In this document: positions 25,886-35,739 of the stretch, one piece after another | Numbering within the stretch: the first letter of the stretch is position 1 | Layout: each line of letters begins with the position of its first letter | Origin: JBAYIE01 sp041665785 | GTDB taxonomy: Bacteria; Bacteroidota; Bacteroidia; UKL13-3 | NCBI GenBank assembly: GCA_041665785.1 | Contig: JBAYIE010000016.1 | Coordinates: 27,595-91,594 of the forward strand | Length of the DNA stretch: 64,000 nt | Reading direction: 5' to 3' | Notes under the pieces: generated by a model | Seen by the model: the letters and a program-made list of their open reading frames with translations, nothing else | Database searches by the model: none | What the model was told of the DNA's origin: nothing | Made by a program: the position numbers and the translations under genes

Positions 25886-26515
25886 ATGAAATTTAACACG
25901 CTCAAGTACACCTTGTTGTTCTGCGTTGCTTCTGTTTTCGCTTCATGCGGTAACTCCATTACCCAGGTATGGGACTATTACATCAAAAATGGTGTAGAAG
26001 TACATAAACAGGATGCAATCACCATTACCAAATCCGAACTTTTATACCGCAAAAGTGAAAAAGTGAGTAAAGCTCAACTTGAATTTGTGGCCTTCAAACA
26101 AGATGACGCAAAATACCTGGTGATCGGGTCGCATAAAGTGGCCAAGAATTTTTATATACATGATACTTTGTATGCATTTGATGTGGTGAGTTTGTACAAC
26201 AAAGTGCGTGGCGATGATTTTATACGCCAGATGGGAGACCTGAGCATTTATTTTACACATATTCCTTATGAAAATATTCAGAAATACCTGGAGAACGAAA
26301 CGATACTGCTCGACACCTTTGCGGTGAACAGGCCCACAAAATCGGAAACGGTTTATATTGATTACCAATTATCGCCAACCGTTTATATCAGTTTACCCAA
26401 AACTGGTGGCGCCAAACGTCCAAGCGATCTGGTACTCTGGGTTGGGCATCGCAAGCATGAAATGAGCTACAGCACTTTTAAGAAAATACTCAATGAAGTA
26501 AAAGAGTTTAATTAA
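25886..26515 (+). CDS. Hypothetical lipoprotein
   Basis: A 209-residue putative lipoprotein: signal MKFNTLKYTLLFCVASVFASC with lipobox Cys21. The mature part is a strand-rich domain (FVAFKQDDAKYLVIGSHKV, YLENETILLDTFAVNR) with no motif I recognise. It is followed by a strong terminator and is a single-gene unit. The envelope location is likely; the function is unknown. Confidence 0.7.
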   Translation: MKFNTLKYTLLFCVASVFASCGNSITQVWDYYIKNGVEVHKQDAITITKSELLYRKSEKVSKAQLEFVAFKQDDAKYLVIGSHKVAKNFYIHDTLYAFDVVSLYNKVRGDDFIRQMGDLSIYFTHIPYENIQKYLENETILLDTFAVNRPTKSETVYIDYQLSPTVYISLPKTGGAKRPSDLVLWVGHRKHEMSYSTFKKILNEVKEFN

Positions 26516-26532
26516 CAAGATTTACTTTACAG

Positions 26533-26566
26533 AATAACCGAATGAAACCCATTCGGTTATTTTTTT
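26533..26566 (+). terminator. Rho-independent terminator after the 209-aa lipoprotein gene
   Basis: A perfect 12-bp stem (AATAACCGAATG with CATTCGGTTATT), loop AAACC, then a T run. It separates the lipoprotein gene from fabD. Confidence 0.9.
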
Positions 26567-26571
26567 GTGCT

Positions 26572-26579
26572 TATTTTTG
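26572..26579 (+). promoter_or_regulatory. fabD -7 promoter element TATTTTTG
   Basis: An exact TAnnTTTG match just after the upstream terminator and 25 bases before ATG 26605; it excludes the earlier start at 26542. Confidence 0.6.
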
Positions 26580-26604
26580 CCTTTTACCATACAATTCAAA
26601 ACAT

Positions 26605-27486
26605 ATGAAAGCATATATTTTTCCTGGCCAGGGATCTCAGTTTACCGGAATGGGCAAAGACTTATACGTTACCAATACGGAAGCGAAAGCTTTGTTTGAA
26701 CGCGCTAACACTATTTTAGGTTTTCGTATATCCGATACCATGTTTACCGGAAGCGATGAAGAGCTGAAACAAACCCGGATTACTCAACCGGCAATTTTTT
26801 TACATGCAGTAATAAAGGCACAGGTTGCCGGAGAATCTTTTACTCCCGATATGGTTGCCGGTCATTCGCTGGGTGAATTCTCAGCTCTGGTTGCCAATAA
26901 AACCCTGCAATTTGAAGATGGATTAATTTTGGTTTACAAACGCGCACTGGCTATGCAAAAAGCATGCGAACTTACTCCATCAACCATGGCTGCAGTGTTG
27001 GGACTTGAAGATTCCAAAGTGGAAGAAATTTGTGCTTCCATTACCGATGAAATTGTGGTACCGGCCAATTACAATTGTCCGGGACAATTGGTTATCTCGG
27101 GAAGTATTGAAGGCATCAACAAAGCCTGCGAATTGATGAAAGCAGCAGGTGCCAAACGGGCATTGGTTTTACCCGTAGGTGGTGCATTTCACTCGCCGTT
27201 GATGGAACCAGCACGTATCGAATTGCAGGAGGCTATTCTTGCCACTTCCTTTCAGACACCGGTTTGTCCGGTCTTTCAAAACGTAACAGCCAAAGGCGTA
27301 ATGGATATAGATCAAATTCGTACTAACCTGATTGCGCAATTAACGGCTCCTGTTAAATGGACGCAAAGTGTGCAAGCTATGGTGGCTGCCGGTGCAACAG
27401 AATTTATTGAATGCGGACCCGGAAATGTATTACAAGGTTTGGTCAGAAAAATTCAGAAAGATGCGGTAACAAGTGCTGTTGCTTAA
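26605..27486 (+). CDS. fabD: Malonyl-CoA:ACP S-malonyltransferase
   Basis: FabD moves malonyl groups from CoA to acyl carrier protein for fatty acid synthesis. The 293-residue protein opens with MKAYIFPGQGSQFTGMG, has the nucleophile Ser in VAGHSLGEFSAL, the catalytic His in GGAFHSPLM and the late ECGPGNVLQGL. The start at 26605 is set by the terminator and promoter just upstream. It stands alone, convergent with the YqgE gene. The call is secure. Confidence 0.96.
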   Translation: MKAYIFPGQGSQFTGMGKDLYVTNTEAKALFERANTILGFRISDTMFTGSDEELKQTRITQPAIFLHAVIKAQVAGESFTPDMVAGHSLGEFSALVANKTLQFEDGLILVYKRALAMQKACELTPSTMAAVLGLEDSKVEEICASITDEIVVPANYNCPGQLVISGSIEGINKACELMKAAGAKRALVLPVGGAFHSPLMEPARIELQEAILATSFQTPVCPVFQNVTAKGVMDIDQIRTNLIAQLTAPVKWTQSVQAMVAAGATEFIECGPGNVLQGLVRKIQKDAVTSAVA

Positions 27487-27505
27487 TCGTGGATTGCCGG
27501 ATTCA

Positions 27506-28114
27506 TTAATTCCACTGAGGATCTTCCGGAGAATCGGCCATATACGCAAAATCAGGACCAAGTGTACGCACCAGATTGGACCACATATTCTCCAGATCAT
27601 CGTCGAACACAACACGGTTGTTGCTTTCGGTTAACCACCACGCTTTGTTTTCAATTTCCTGGATGAGTTGTCCGGATTCCCATCCTGAATAACCGATAAA
27701 GAATTTAAAATCTTCGGGTTTGAGCACATTCCTTTTGATGAGATCGTTGACCAGGCCAATATCTCCACCCCAATAAATACCATTGGCAATCTGTTGAGAA
27801 CCATCAATAAGGTCGCCTGATTTGTGTATAAAATGAAGGGTATTGGGTTCAACAGGTCCTCCATAATAAACAGGATGTTCGGTCAACAATAAATCGGGAA
27901 CTACATCTCGGGTGGTGATATTAAGCAGACGATTCAAAACAAACCCGACTGTTCCATCCTCCGAATGTTCTCCCAATAAAACAACGGTTCTCCGGAATTT
28001 CATATCATCCAGAAAAGGTTCACTCAGCAGTAAACTACCTTTATGGGGCTGATCAAATTTTCTATCGATGCGAATAAGGTTCAAAGCTGCTTGTTTTAAG
28101 AATAACATTAACAA
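27506..28114 (-). CDS. YqgE/AlgH family protein
   Basis: A 202-residue UPF0301 (YqgE/AlgH) protein. Typical features are GSLLLSEPFLDDMKFRRTVVLLGEH at the N-terminus, GTVGFVLNR, the YYGGPVE strand, GIYWGGDI and FIGYSGWESGQLIQEI. The family is widespread but its role is unclear, with proposed links to transcription control. The start may be the ATG at 28108 instead. It is convergent with fabD and divergent from the LOG gene. Confidence 0.93.
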   Translation of the reverse strand: MLMLFLKQAALNLIRIDRKFDQPHKGSLLLSEPFLDDMKFRRTVVLLGEHSEDGTVGFVLNRLLNITTRDVVPDLLLTEHPVYYGGPVEPNTLHFIHKSGDLIDGSQQIANGIYWGGDIGLVNDLIKRNVLKPEDFKFFIGYSGWESGQLIQEIENKAWWLTESNNRVVFDDDLENMWSNLVRTLGPDFAYMADSPEDPQWN

Positions 28115-28167
28115 GATATGAAATGTTTCATGATTATTCCTTCTTCAAATTATGTTAAAATTGCAGT

Positions 28168-28941
28168 ATGGCTAAGAAGTCCATTTCTGAACTTAGAACG
28201 CAATACCTGAATTCTGAACGTCGGTTTCTGGAAGGTCCGAGATCCAGAACCCGCGAGTTTTTATTTGTGTTCAAGGTATTGGCCGAGTTCATCAAAGGTT
28301 TCAGACGTTTGCATTTTATCGGACCTTGTATCACTGTTTTCGGAAGTGCCCGTTTTGTTGAAGGACATCCCTTTTATGACAAGGCGCGCGAAATGGGCAG
28401 GGCTATGAGCGACCTTGGATTTGCTGTAATTACCGGTGGCGGACCCGGAATAATGGAAGCAGCCAACCGGGGTGCCTTCGAAAATGGCGGACGCTCCATC
28501 GGTTGCAATATTGTATTGCCACATGAACAACGTGAGAATCCTTATGTAAACCGTTCGGTTGAATTTCGTTATTTTTTCGTACGAAAAATTTTGCTCGTAA
28601 AATATTCTTACGGTTTCGTCATTATGCCGGGCGGCTGGGGAACCATGGACGAGATGTTTGAAGCCCTGACGCTTATTCAAACCCGTAAGATTCGTGAATT
28701 TCCCGTGGTTTTATTTGGTCGTGAATACTGGAAAAACCTGATCGAACTGACCGAAGATATGATTGAAAACAAAACCATTGATGCACAGGAAATCAAGGAA
28801 TCGCTTCTGATTACCGACTCTATTGAAGAAACAGTAGCTCATATTCGCAAACACAGTATTGAAGCATTCGGATTAAAAAAGGGAAGGCGTATACGTCCGA
28901 TGCGCTTTATTGGCGAATGGTTTTACCCCCGCAGTGCTTAA
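28168..28941 (+). CDS. LOG-family protein (TIGR00730 Rossmann fold)
   Basis: A 257-residue lysine-decarboxylase-like (LOG) protein with GGGPGIMEAANRGA near residue 95 and PGGWGTMDEMFEAL near 155, the two signatures of nucleotide 5'-monophosphate phosphoribohydrolases. Substrates in bacteria are AMP or cytokinin-type nucleotides; which is used here cannot be told. N- and C-terminal extensions exceed the 190-residue core. Four bases before the ATG ends a near-consensus -7 element (TAAAATTG), which hints at a leaderless mRNA. Confidence 0.92.
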   Translation: MAKKSISELRTQYLNSERRFLEGPRSRTREFLFVFKVLAEFIKGFRRLHFIGPCITVFGSARFVEGHPFYDKAREMGRAMSDLGFAVITGGGPGIMEAANRGAFENGGRSIGCNIVLPHEQRENPYVNRSVEFRYFFVRKILLVKYSYGFVIMPGGWGTMDEMFEALTLIQTRKIREFPVVLFGREYWKNLIELTEDMIENKTIDAQEIKESLLITDSIEETVAHIRKHSIEAFGLKKGRRIRPMRFIGEWFYPRSA

Positions 28942-29006
28942 TATTACAAGGCTGAAAGGCTCAACTGTCGCGTTTCTTTCGTTAATTGCATCGTTTTTTT
29001 AATATC

Positions 29007-30551
29007 ATGAAACACCAGACCGATTCCGGAATCCAGATTCAACCTGTTTATTCCACCCCTGTTGAATCGCTTGAAAAGCCGGGTGAATTTCCCTTTACCC
29101 GTGGCATTCAACCCGACATGTACCGAGGCCGCTTATGGACCATGCGGCAATATGCAGGCTTCTCTACGGCCGAAGAAAGCAACAAACGGTATAAGTATTT
29201 GCTGGCCAATGGTACCACAGGTCTGAGCGTAGCCTTTGATTTACCAACTCAGATCGGGTACGACAGTGATCATTCCATGAGCTCCGGTGAAGTAGGGAAA
29301 GTTGGCGTAGCTATAGATTCGCTGCGCGATATAGAGATTTTGTTTGATGGCATTTCACTGGAGAATATCACCACCTCCATGACAATTAATGCAACGGCCT
29401 CAACCTTGCTGGCTTTTTATATTGCCCTGGCAAAAAAACAGGGAGCTGATATCCGCAAAATTTCCGGAACCATTCAAAACGATATCCTGAAAGAATATGC
29501 TGCACGCGGAACCTATATCTACCCGCCCAAACCAAGCATGCGGATCATTACCGACATTTTTGAATACTGCAGCAAGGAAGTACCCAAATGGAACACCATT
29601 TCGATTTCAGGTTATCATATTCGCGAAGCAGGTTCTACAGCTGTTCAGGAAATAGCCTTCACCCTTGCCAATGCAAAAGCATATACTCAGGCTGCAATCG
29701 AAAAAGGACTTGACATCAATGTATTTGGTCAACGCCTCTCCTTTTTCTTCAATGCACACAACAACTTTTTTGAAGAAATAGCGAAATTCAGAGCAGCCCG
29801 TCGGATGTGGGCTCAAATGTCTAAAGAACTCGGCGCCACACATCCCAAAGCCCAGATGTTGCGATTTCATACACAAACCGGTGGTTCTACTTTACAGGCA
29901 CAACAAGCCGACAATAATATCATCCGTGTTACGCTACAGGCTCTGGCAGCAGTAATGGGCGGAACACAAAGTCTGCATACCAACGGGTTTGATGAAGCAC
30001 TGAGTCTGCCTACCGAGAATGCCGCCCGTATTGCCCTGCGTACACAACAAGTAATTGCGTATGAAAGCGGCGTAACCGATACAGTGGATCCCATGGGAGG
30101 AAGTTATTTTGTAGAGGAACTGACACAACAAATAGAAACTGCTGCATGGGATTATATCCGGAAGATTGATGCCTTAGGCGGTTCTGTAAATGCCATCGAA
30201 CAAGGATTTATTCAGAAAGAAATAGCAGATGCTGCATACCGGTATCAGACAGCGATAGAAGACAAAGAAAAAATTGTAGTGGGTGTAAATCAATATGCAT
30301 CCGATCAGGATATAAATCCTCCGGTTTTGCGCGTTGATGATTCCATTCAGAAAGTACAGGTTGATAAATTAAAACAGGTAAAAGCTGAGCGGAACCATGA
30401 ACAGGTAAAGTCTTTACTTTTAAAACTGGAACAACAGGCCAAAGATGGAACCAACCTGATGCCAACGCTGATTGATGCTGCAGAAGCCTATGTAACCTTA
30501 GGTGAAATTGCCGATACCTTTCGGGGTGTTTTTGGCGAATATCGGGCCTGA
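29007..30551 (+). CDS. Methylmalonyl-CoA mutase large (catalytic) subunit
   Basis: The TIM-barrel catalytic domain of a B12-dependent acyl-CoA mutase, 514 residues, without the C-terminal cobalamin-binding domain. It must pair with a separate B12 subunit that is not in the window. TMRQYAGF (Tyr49) and YPPKPSMRIITDIF (Arg) carry the two residues that in known enzymes mark methylmalonyl-CoA rather than isobutyryl-CoA as substrate. GGTQSLHTNGFDEAL is a further signature. An upstream TTG or GTG giving 7 more residues is possible. It is convergent with recG, one base apart. Confidence 0.9.
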   Translation: MKHQTDSGIQIQPVYSTPVESLEKPGEFPFTRGIQPDMYRGRLWTMRQYAGFSTAEESNKRYKYLLANGTTGLSVAFDLPTQIGYDSDHSMSSGEVGKVGVAIDSLRDIEILFDGISLENITTSMTINATASTLLAFYIALAKKQGADIRKISGTIQNDILKEYAARGTYIYPPKPSMRIITDIFEYCSKEVPKWNTISISGYHIREAGSTAVQEIAFTLANAKAYTQAAIEKGLDINVFGQRLSFFFNAHNNFFEEIAKFRAARRMWAQMSKELGATHPKAQMLRFHTQTGGSTLQAQQADNNIIRVTLQALAAVMGGTQSLHTNGFDEALSLPTENAARIALRTQQVIAYESGVTDTVDPMGGSYFVEELTQQIETAAWDYIRKIDALGGSVNAIEQGFIQKEIADAAYRYQTAIEDKEKIVVGVNQYASDQDINPPVLRVDDSIQKVQVDKLKQVKAERNHEQVKSLLLKLEQQAKDGTNLMPTLIDAAEAYVTLGEIADTFRGVFGEYRA

Positions 30552-30552
30552 T

Positions 30553-32676
30553 TCAGGAAATCCTTCCCCAGCGATTGTGTTTGGAATAAGCAGTAAAAAA
30601 TTGCAACAATCCTGCATGTTCGGGTAATTTCAATTCAGGATCCTGATTCAAAAGAGCCATAGCTGCATCCCTCGCCTGTTGCAGTATTTCATAATCTCTG
30701 GCCAGATCAGCCACACGCAAATCGAGCACACCACTTTGCTGGGTTCCTTCCAATTCTCCCGGACCACGCAACCTCAAATCTACATCGGCAATTTCAAAAC
30801 CATTTTGCGTTTCAACCATCGTTTTTAATCGCAACCGGGCATCGGCGCTCAGTTTTACATTACTCATCAAAATACAACTGGATTGTTCTGCACCACGTCC
30901 TACTCTGCCTCTCAGCTGATGCAATTGCGATAAACCAAATCGTTCGGAACTTTCTATAATCATCACACTGGCATTGGGAACATTTACGCCTACCTCGATC
31001 ACCGTAGTGGCAACCATAATCTGCGCTTTTCCGCTTACGAACAATTGCATTTCGCGTTCTTTGTCGGCCGACTTCATTTTTCCATGCACCATGCAAATGC
31101 GGTAAACCGGTGCCGGAAAATGCCGGATGATTTCATCATAGCCCGACAAAAGATTCATATAATCCAGTTTTTCACTTTCAGCGATCAACGGATACACAAT
31201 ATAAACCTGACGTCCTTTCGCTATTTCATTACGGATAAAACCATATACCTTCAACCGGTTTGAATCGTATTGGTGCAATGTTTTTATGGGTTTTCGTCCG
31301 GCCGGTAATTCATCAATCACCGAGTAATCCAGATCGCCATACAGGGTCATGGCCAGTGTACGGGGTATGGGAGTTGCGGTCATTACCAGTACATGGGGCG
31401 GATGTTCATTTTTCTTCCACAACCGTGCCCGTTGTTCAACTCCGAAACGATGTTGTTCATCAATCACGGCTAAACCCAACTGTTTGAATTGTACGATTTC
31501 TTCAATCAATGCATGCGTTCCAATAAGCAATTGAATACTACCATCCTTCAAACCTTCCAGAATCAGCTTCCTTTCTTTGGCAGAAGTTGAACCGGTAAGT
31601 AGTCGAACCTGTATCGGTATACCCTGCAGCAGTTCAGTAACCGTGGTGAAATGTTGTTGTGCAAGAATTTCAGTTGGTGCCATCATACACCCCTGATATC
31701 CGTTATCGATACAAATCAATAAAACCAGTAAGGCTACCACCGTTTTACCACTTCCTACATCTCCCTGTAACAAACGGTTCATTTGCTTTCCGCTTTTTAC
31801 ATCGGCTCTGATTTCTTTGATCACCCTTTTCTGGGCATTGGTAAGTTCAAACGGCAGATTGGATGCATAAAATGTATTAAAATAATCGCCTACTACTTCC
31901 AGCCGGATGCCATTGAATAATTGGGTACGTTTTAATTTGAAGCGAAGCAAACGCAATTGCAATAAAAAGAGTTCTTCAAATTTCAGCCGTTGCTGCGCCT
32001 TAACCAGACTTTCGGCATTGGCAGGATAATGAATCTGAATCAACGCATCCTGCCTGTTCATTAATCCATACTGCTGAATAAGTTTTGCCGGAAGATTTTC
32101 TCCAACCTTAAACCGTGAATCGGTAACCAAGGCATTGGTAAATTTCATGATGGCCCGCGTATCCAAACCTTTTACCCGCATCCTTTCGGTAACAGTATAA
32201 AAAGGCATGATGGTCAGATACATTCTACCGTCGGCTTGCTCCGGATCATCTAAAACAGGATGGGCTATATTGTAATTTCCGTTGTATTCAGTGGGCTTAC
32301 CAAATATGAGATATTCTTTATTTTCTTTCAAAGCATCTTTCACCCACTTTATTCCCTGAAACCAAACCAGATCTATTTTTCCGGTGGCATCGCTGAATTC
32401 AGCTACCAGACGTTGCCCACGTTTTTGACCAACCATCCGGATATGCCGGATATTGCCTTTGAGCTGAATATAAGGTAATTCAGGTTGAATCTCTTTTATG
32501 GTATAAATCCTGGAGCGATCAATATGCCGGTATGGGAAATGAAACAATAAATCGTTCAGGTTAAAAATACCCAATTCCTTTTTGAGCATTTCTGCACGCG
32601 CACTACCCACTCCTTTCAGATACTCGATAGAAGTATGCAAAAAGGCGTCGTTGGTAAAGTTGGCCGGAGTACTCAT
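30553..32676 (-). CDS. recG: ATP-dependent DNA helicase RecG
   Basis: RecG remodels stalled replication forks and Holliday junctions. The 707-residue protein has an N-terminal wedge/OB domain (GVGSARAEMLKKELGI, LKGNIRHIRMVGQKRGQRLV), Walker A GDVGSGKTVVALL, the DExH box IDEQHRFGVEQR, TATPIPRTLAMTLYGDLD, and the C-terminal QLHQLRGRVGRG. Length and order fit the family. The call is secure. Confidence 0.97.
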   Translation of the reverse strand: MSTPANFTNDAFLHTSIEYLKGVGSARAEMLKKELGIFNLNDLLFHFPYRHIDRSRIYTIKEIQPELPYIQLKGNIRHIRMVGQKRGQRLVAEFSDATGKIDLVWFQGIKWVKDALKENKEYLIFGKPTEYNGNYNIAHPVLDDPEQADGRMYLTIMPFYTVTERMRVKGLDTRAIMKFTNALVTDSRFKVGENLPAKLIQQYGLMNRQDALIQIHYPANAESLVKAQQRLKFEELFLLQLRLLRFKLKRTQLFNGIRLEVVGDYFNTFYASNLPFELTNAQKRVIKEIRADVKSGKQMNRLLQGDVGSGKTVVALLVLLICIDNGYQGCMMAPTEILAQQHFTTVTELLQGIPIQVRLLTGSTSAKERKLILEGLKDGSIQLLIGTHALIEEIVQFKQLGLAVIDEQHRFGVEQRARLWKKNEHPPHVLVMTATPIPRTLAMTLYGDLDYSVIDELPAGRKPIKTLHQYDSNRLKVYGFIRNEIAKGRQVYIVYPLIAESEKLDYMNLLSGYDEIIRHFPAPVYRICMVHGKMKSADKEREMQLFVSGKAQIMVATTVIEVGVNVPNASVMIIESSERFGLSQLHQLRGRVGRGAEQSSCILMSNVKLSADARLRLKTMVETQNGFEIADVDLRLRGPGELEGTQQSGVLDLRVADLARDYEILQQARDAAMALLNQDPELKLPEHAGLLQFFTAYSKHNRWGRIS

Positions 32677-32840
32677 TTACCCTGCAATTATAATCTATGT
32701 ATCAACACCATCATCCAATGCTTTTTAGGATGTGGATATTTTGACGCCAGCCCGGGCAATACGCATATATGTACGTTTAAAATTGCAGGAATGTTGATAT
32801 TTCGCTATTGAAGAAATAAGCAGCTTTGTATCTTAGTGCC

Positions 32841-33965
32841 ATGATCCGAATTGCATTATGGGTAACCTTATTGGGAGGTGCCTTCACCCTGAAAGCCCAA
32901 ACCACCACCTTGTTTCCGATTGAAATAAAAGGGAAATGGGGATATATGGACGCGGCAGGTTCGATGAAAATCGAAGCCCGTTACGACCTTGCCATGGAGT
33001 TCAACGAAGGAATTGCCATTGTTGCACTGGCCAATTTGCCTTGTGCCATCAATACTGAAAATCAGCGCATCATCGACACCGGTTTGTACCAATTTATGGG
33101 CGGATATTCAGAAGGCCTTTGTTATGTCCGTGATTTTAAAAACAACAAAGCGTTCATCAATGCGCAGGGTGAAAAAATTATTGTATTACCCGACAGCATA
33201 TACGATGCCCGGCCTTTTCACAATGGACTCGCTGTTTTGGGGTATCAATACGACAAACACGAAATCAAATTTGAAGTTGATATTTCGACCATCGCCTTTC
33301 ATTTTGCGTATATCGATAAAACAGGGAATAATATTACCGGTTATATTTATGATGATGCCGATGATATGCATAACGGCGTGGCCCGGTTTAAAAAAGGTAC
33401 GTTGTTCGGTGTCATGGATTCTACCGGAAAAGAAATCATACCGGCAAAATATATTCTGCTCGACGATTTCTTTGAAGGTAAAGCGGTATTCAACGAAGGA
33501 GGAAAATTTGGATTTATTAACCGCAAGGGTGAGGTAATAATACCGCCAACCTTTGATATGGCATTTGACTTCAACGAAGGAATGGCGGGCGTTTGGAACA
33601 AAGGTAAATTCGGATTTATCGATTCAACCGGTAAAGTGGCAGTTCCAATTCAATATGAACAAATACGCTCCTTTTCTGAAAATCTGGCAGCTGTACAAAA
33701 AGATGGCAAATGGGGGTTCATCAATAAAGCCGGTGACCTGGTTATTGTAAACCGGTTTGATAACGCTTCTGTTTTCCGTGAAGGGCTGTGCGCCGTATTG
33801 GTAAAACGTCATTGGGGATTTATTGACCGTACAGGAAAAATGGTAGTTCCTACCGATTTCGATGCAGTGGGTTCATTTGACAATGGCGTTGCCGACGTGG
33901 TGTATCACGATATTGCCATGTACATAGATAGACGCGGGAATATCCTCCCCAGATTGAAGAAGTAA
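32841..33965 (+). CDS. Secreted WG-repeat protein (long)
   Basis: A 374-residue exported protein with signal peptide MIRIALWVTLLGGAFTLKAQ and about seven to eight WG repeats, each of the form G-K-W/F-G-F-I-D/N-x-x-G-x-x-V-I/V-P-x-x-[YF]-D-x-x-x-x-F-x-E-G. Such repeats occur in exported Bacteroidota proteins without a defined enzyme role. A near-consensus -7 element (TATCTTAG, 32829-32836) ends four bases before the ATG, again suggesting a leaderless mRNA. It is related in kind, not in position, to the short WG protein at 855. Confidence 0.88.
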   Translation: MIRIALWVTLLGGAFTLKAQTTTLFPIEIKGKWGYMDAAGSMKIEARYDLAMEFNEGIAIVALANLPCAINTENQRIIDTGLYQFMGGYSEGLCYVRDFKNNKAFINAQGEKIIVLPDSIYDARPFHNGLAVLGYQYDKHEIKFEVDISTIAFHFAYIDKTGNNITGYIYDDADDMHNGVARFKKGTLFGVMDSTGKEIIPAKYILLDDFFEGKAVFNEGGKFGFINRKGEVIIPPTFDMAFDFNEGMAGVWNKGKFGFIDSTGKVAVPIQYEQIRSFSENLAAVQKDGKWGFINKAGDLVIVNRFDNASVFREGLCAVLVKRHWGFIDRTGKMVVPTDFDAVGSFDNGVADVVYHDIAMYIDRRGNILPRLKK

Positions 33966-35720
33966 TCAAAACCGGATCAGTTTCTGGTTATAGACCTGTC
34001 CCTGATGTTCGATGGAAAGGATAAACATGCCCGACGAATAGTACTCAGGATTCAACGCATAATCGCTATTCAGATTTATCCAATCCACTTTAACCTTGCC
34101 GTGCATATCGTACACCCGGATGCGGAATTCATCTCTGTTTTCTAAATGTACAATGGCATTTGATTCTCCCCGGGCAAAACCGGATGTATTGATCAGGCTG
34201 AATCCAATGGGTAATGGAAACATCGTTGCCACACTTTCGGGAAAGGTCCCGAATTTTCGCTGATTGAAATATTTTCCCATGGTTTGCCGGTGCACTCCAC
34301 CATACAAAATGCTGTCGACATCCAGCAATAACTGAGCTGCCTGAGGCATGGTGGTTCCCTGAGTCATCAGGTATATGGAATTTAAACTTAAGGTCATCAT
34401 GGTATGCAGGCCAATATCGCTTCCAATATCCAACAAGCAGGATGTCCATATTTCACAATCTTTATACGGGTTACCGATTTTATCCAGATAAGTTTTGCCG
34501 GATTGTCCGTTTCGCCCTCCCCAGTAAGTTACGCTACCGGAAGCAACAGGTATTGGTCCATCAAAATTGAACAAATAACGCCAATTGAATGGGGTTGCTT
34601 TTCGCGAAAAGATGGCTGAAGTTAGATCACAGAGCCCTTCCTCAATGGCCCGTCGCTCGGGAAACATATCCGGAGTTGGAGACATATCAAACGATAAAGC
34701 ATGTGTAAATTCATGGCAAATAACATCTCCGTCTTCGGCATCGGGTACTCCACCAACTCCGAAATTGAGTGTTGTATCATCAAGCGAAAAGTAAGATTGA
34801 TCGCCACCACCCGAAAGTGCATCAATCCGTTGTTGATACTGCATGCGGTTTGTAAATCCAAGCTGCATAAAATATTGGCGGGTTTGCAATGCATGATAAT
34901 ACGCCATAACTTCTTTGAAACCGGATTGCTTGCGTGTATAATCAAAAAACGGTGTTACTGAAAATGCGACTGGTGCTGTAGGAGCAGCCCAATCTTCAAT
35001 TTTAACATACTTATTCTCCAACCGGAACGTATCGTTTATTAATGTTGCCGGAAAAGTAACATTCACCCGCTGGTTGTTAAGCAAGGTATAATCACTGTCG
35101 TTGAAATGCTTGTAGGTCCCTCCCTGTCCATAAATTACACCTGCCGATGTCAACGGATCCATATTGAACACCTTACCGTTAACCAGGGTATCATCTGTTC
35201 CGAAATAATACCTGTTATCTATTTCTTTGATCATTGCACCTTGTGCATCCTGCAATTCCTGATTGTGCCGGTATACCGGAATCAACTGATTGTTTACCAA
35301 AACCAGGTACAGCGGTGTAGCGTTCGCTTTTAAGGGTTGAATAACCGCTATTTGTAAATCTACGAGGTTGTCGGCCGTTTGTATTATTTCATGCTGGTGA
35401 TTGACACTTACTTTCAAATAAGCTCCATAGACGGGTATTCCTTTGTAAAGTTGATGATAGAGGAAATGCTTTCCGTAAGCACTTTCTTTAACGTAGGTCA
35501 GCCCGAGAGTTACGCCTGCTCTTTGCAATTCCTGACGTGAAGATTGAATAAAGGATTGTACAGGAACGGTGGCTTCAGCATCCGGAATAAAACGGTGTTT
35601 ATCCTTGCTGATCCGGTCTGCACTTCTGCCTGCCCCATGAAGTACCTGTTGTATACTATTTACCTGTGCCTGCAAACCCAGCGGGATAGTAAGCACAAGC
35701 ATCCAAATCAAACGTATCAT
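33966..35720 (-). CDS. T9SS-exported thermolysin/fungalysin-like metalloprotease
   Basis: A 584-residue secreted zinc protease. It has a signal peptide ending in GLQAQ, a propeptide-like part (FLYHQLYKGIPVYGAYLKVSVN, FTP/PepSY type), then the zinc motif HEFTH with EEGLCD about 25 residues later, a gluzincin layout close to M4/M36. The last 70 residues form a type IX secretion domain (FRIRVYDMHGKV, YSSGMFILSIEHQG, QKLIRF). An earlier start at 35768 would overlap yigZ and lacks a signal peptide, so 35720 is used. It is the last gene of ribD-yigZ-protease. Confidence 0.85.
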   Translation of the reverse strand: MIRLIWMLVLTIPLGLQAQVNSIQQVLHGAGRSADRISKDKHRFIPDAEATVPVQSFIQSSRQELQRAGVTLGLTYVKESAYGKHFLYHQLYKGIPVYGAYLKVSVNHQHEIIQTADNLVDLQIAVIQPLKANATPLYLVLVNNQLIPVYRHNQELQDAQGAMIKEIDNRYYFGTDDTLVNGKVFNMDPLTSAGVIYGQGGTYKHFNDSDYTLLNNQRVNVTFPATLINDTFRLENKYVKIEDWAAPTAPVAFSVTPFFDYTRKQSGFKEVMAYYHALQTRQYFMQLGFTNRMQYQQRIDALSGGGDQSYFSLDDTTLNFGVGGVPDAEDGDVICHEFTHALSFDMSPTPDMFPERRAIEEGLCDLTSAIFSRKATPFNWRYLFNFDGPIPVASGSVTYWGGRNGQSGKTYLDKIGNPYKDCEIWTSCLLDIGSDIGLHTMMTLSLNSIYLMTQGTTMPQAAQLLLDVDSILYGGVHRQTMGKYFNQRKFGTFPESVATMFPLPIGFSLINTSGFARGESNAIVHLENRDEFRIRVYDMHGKVKVDWINLNSDYALNPEYYSSGMFILSIEHQGQVYNQKLIRF

Positions 35721-35739
35721 ATAACGAAAGATACTACTT

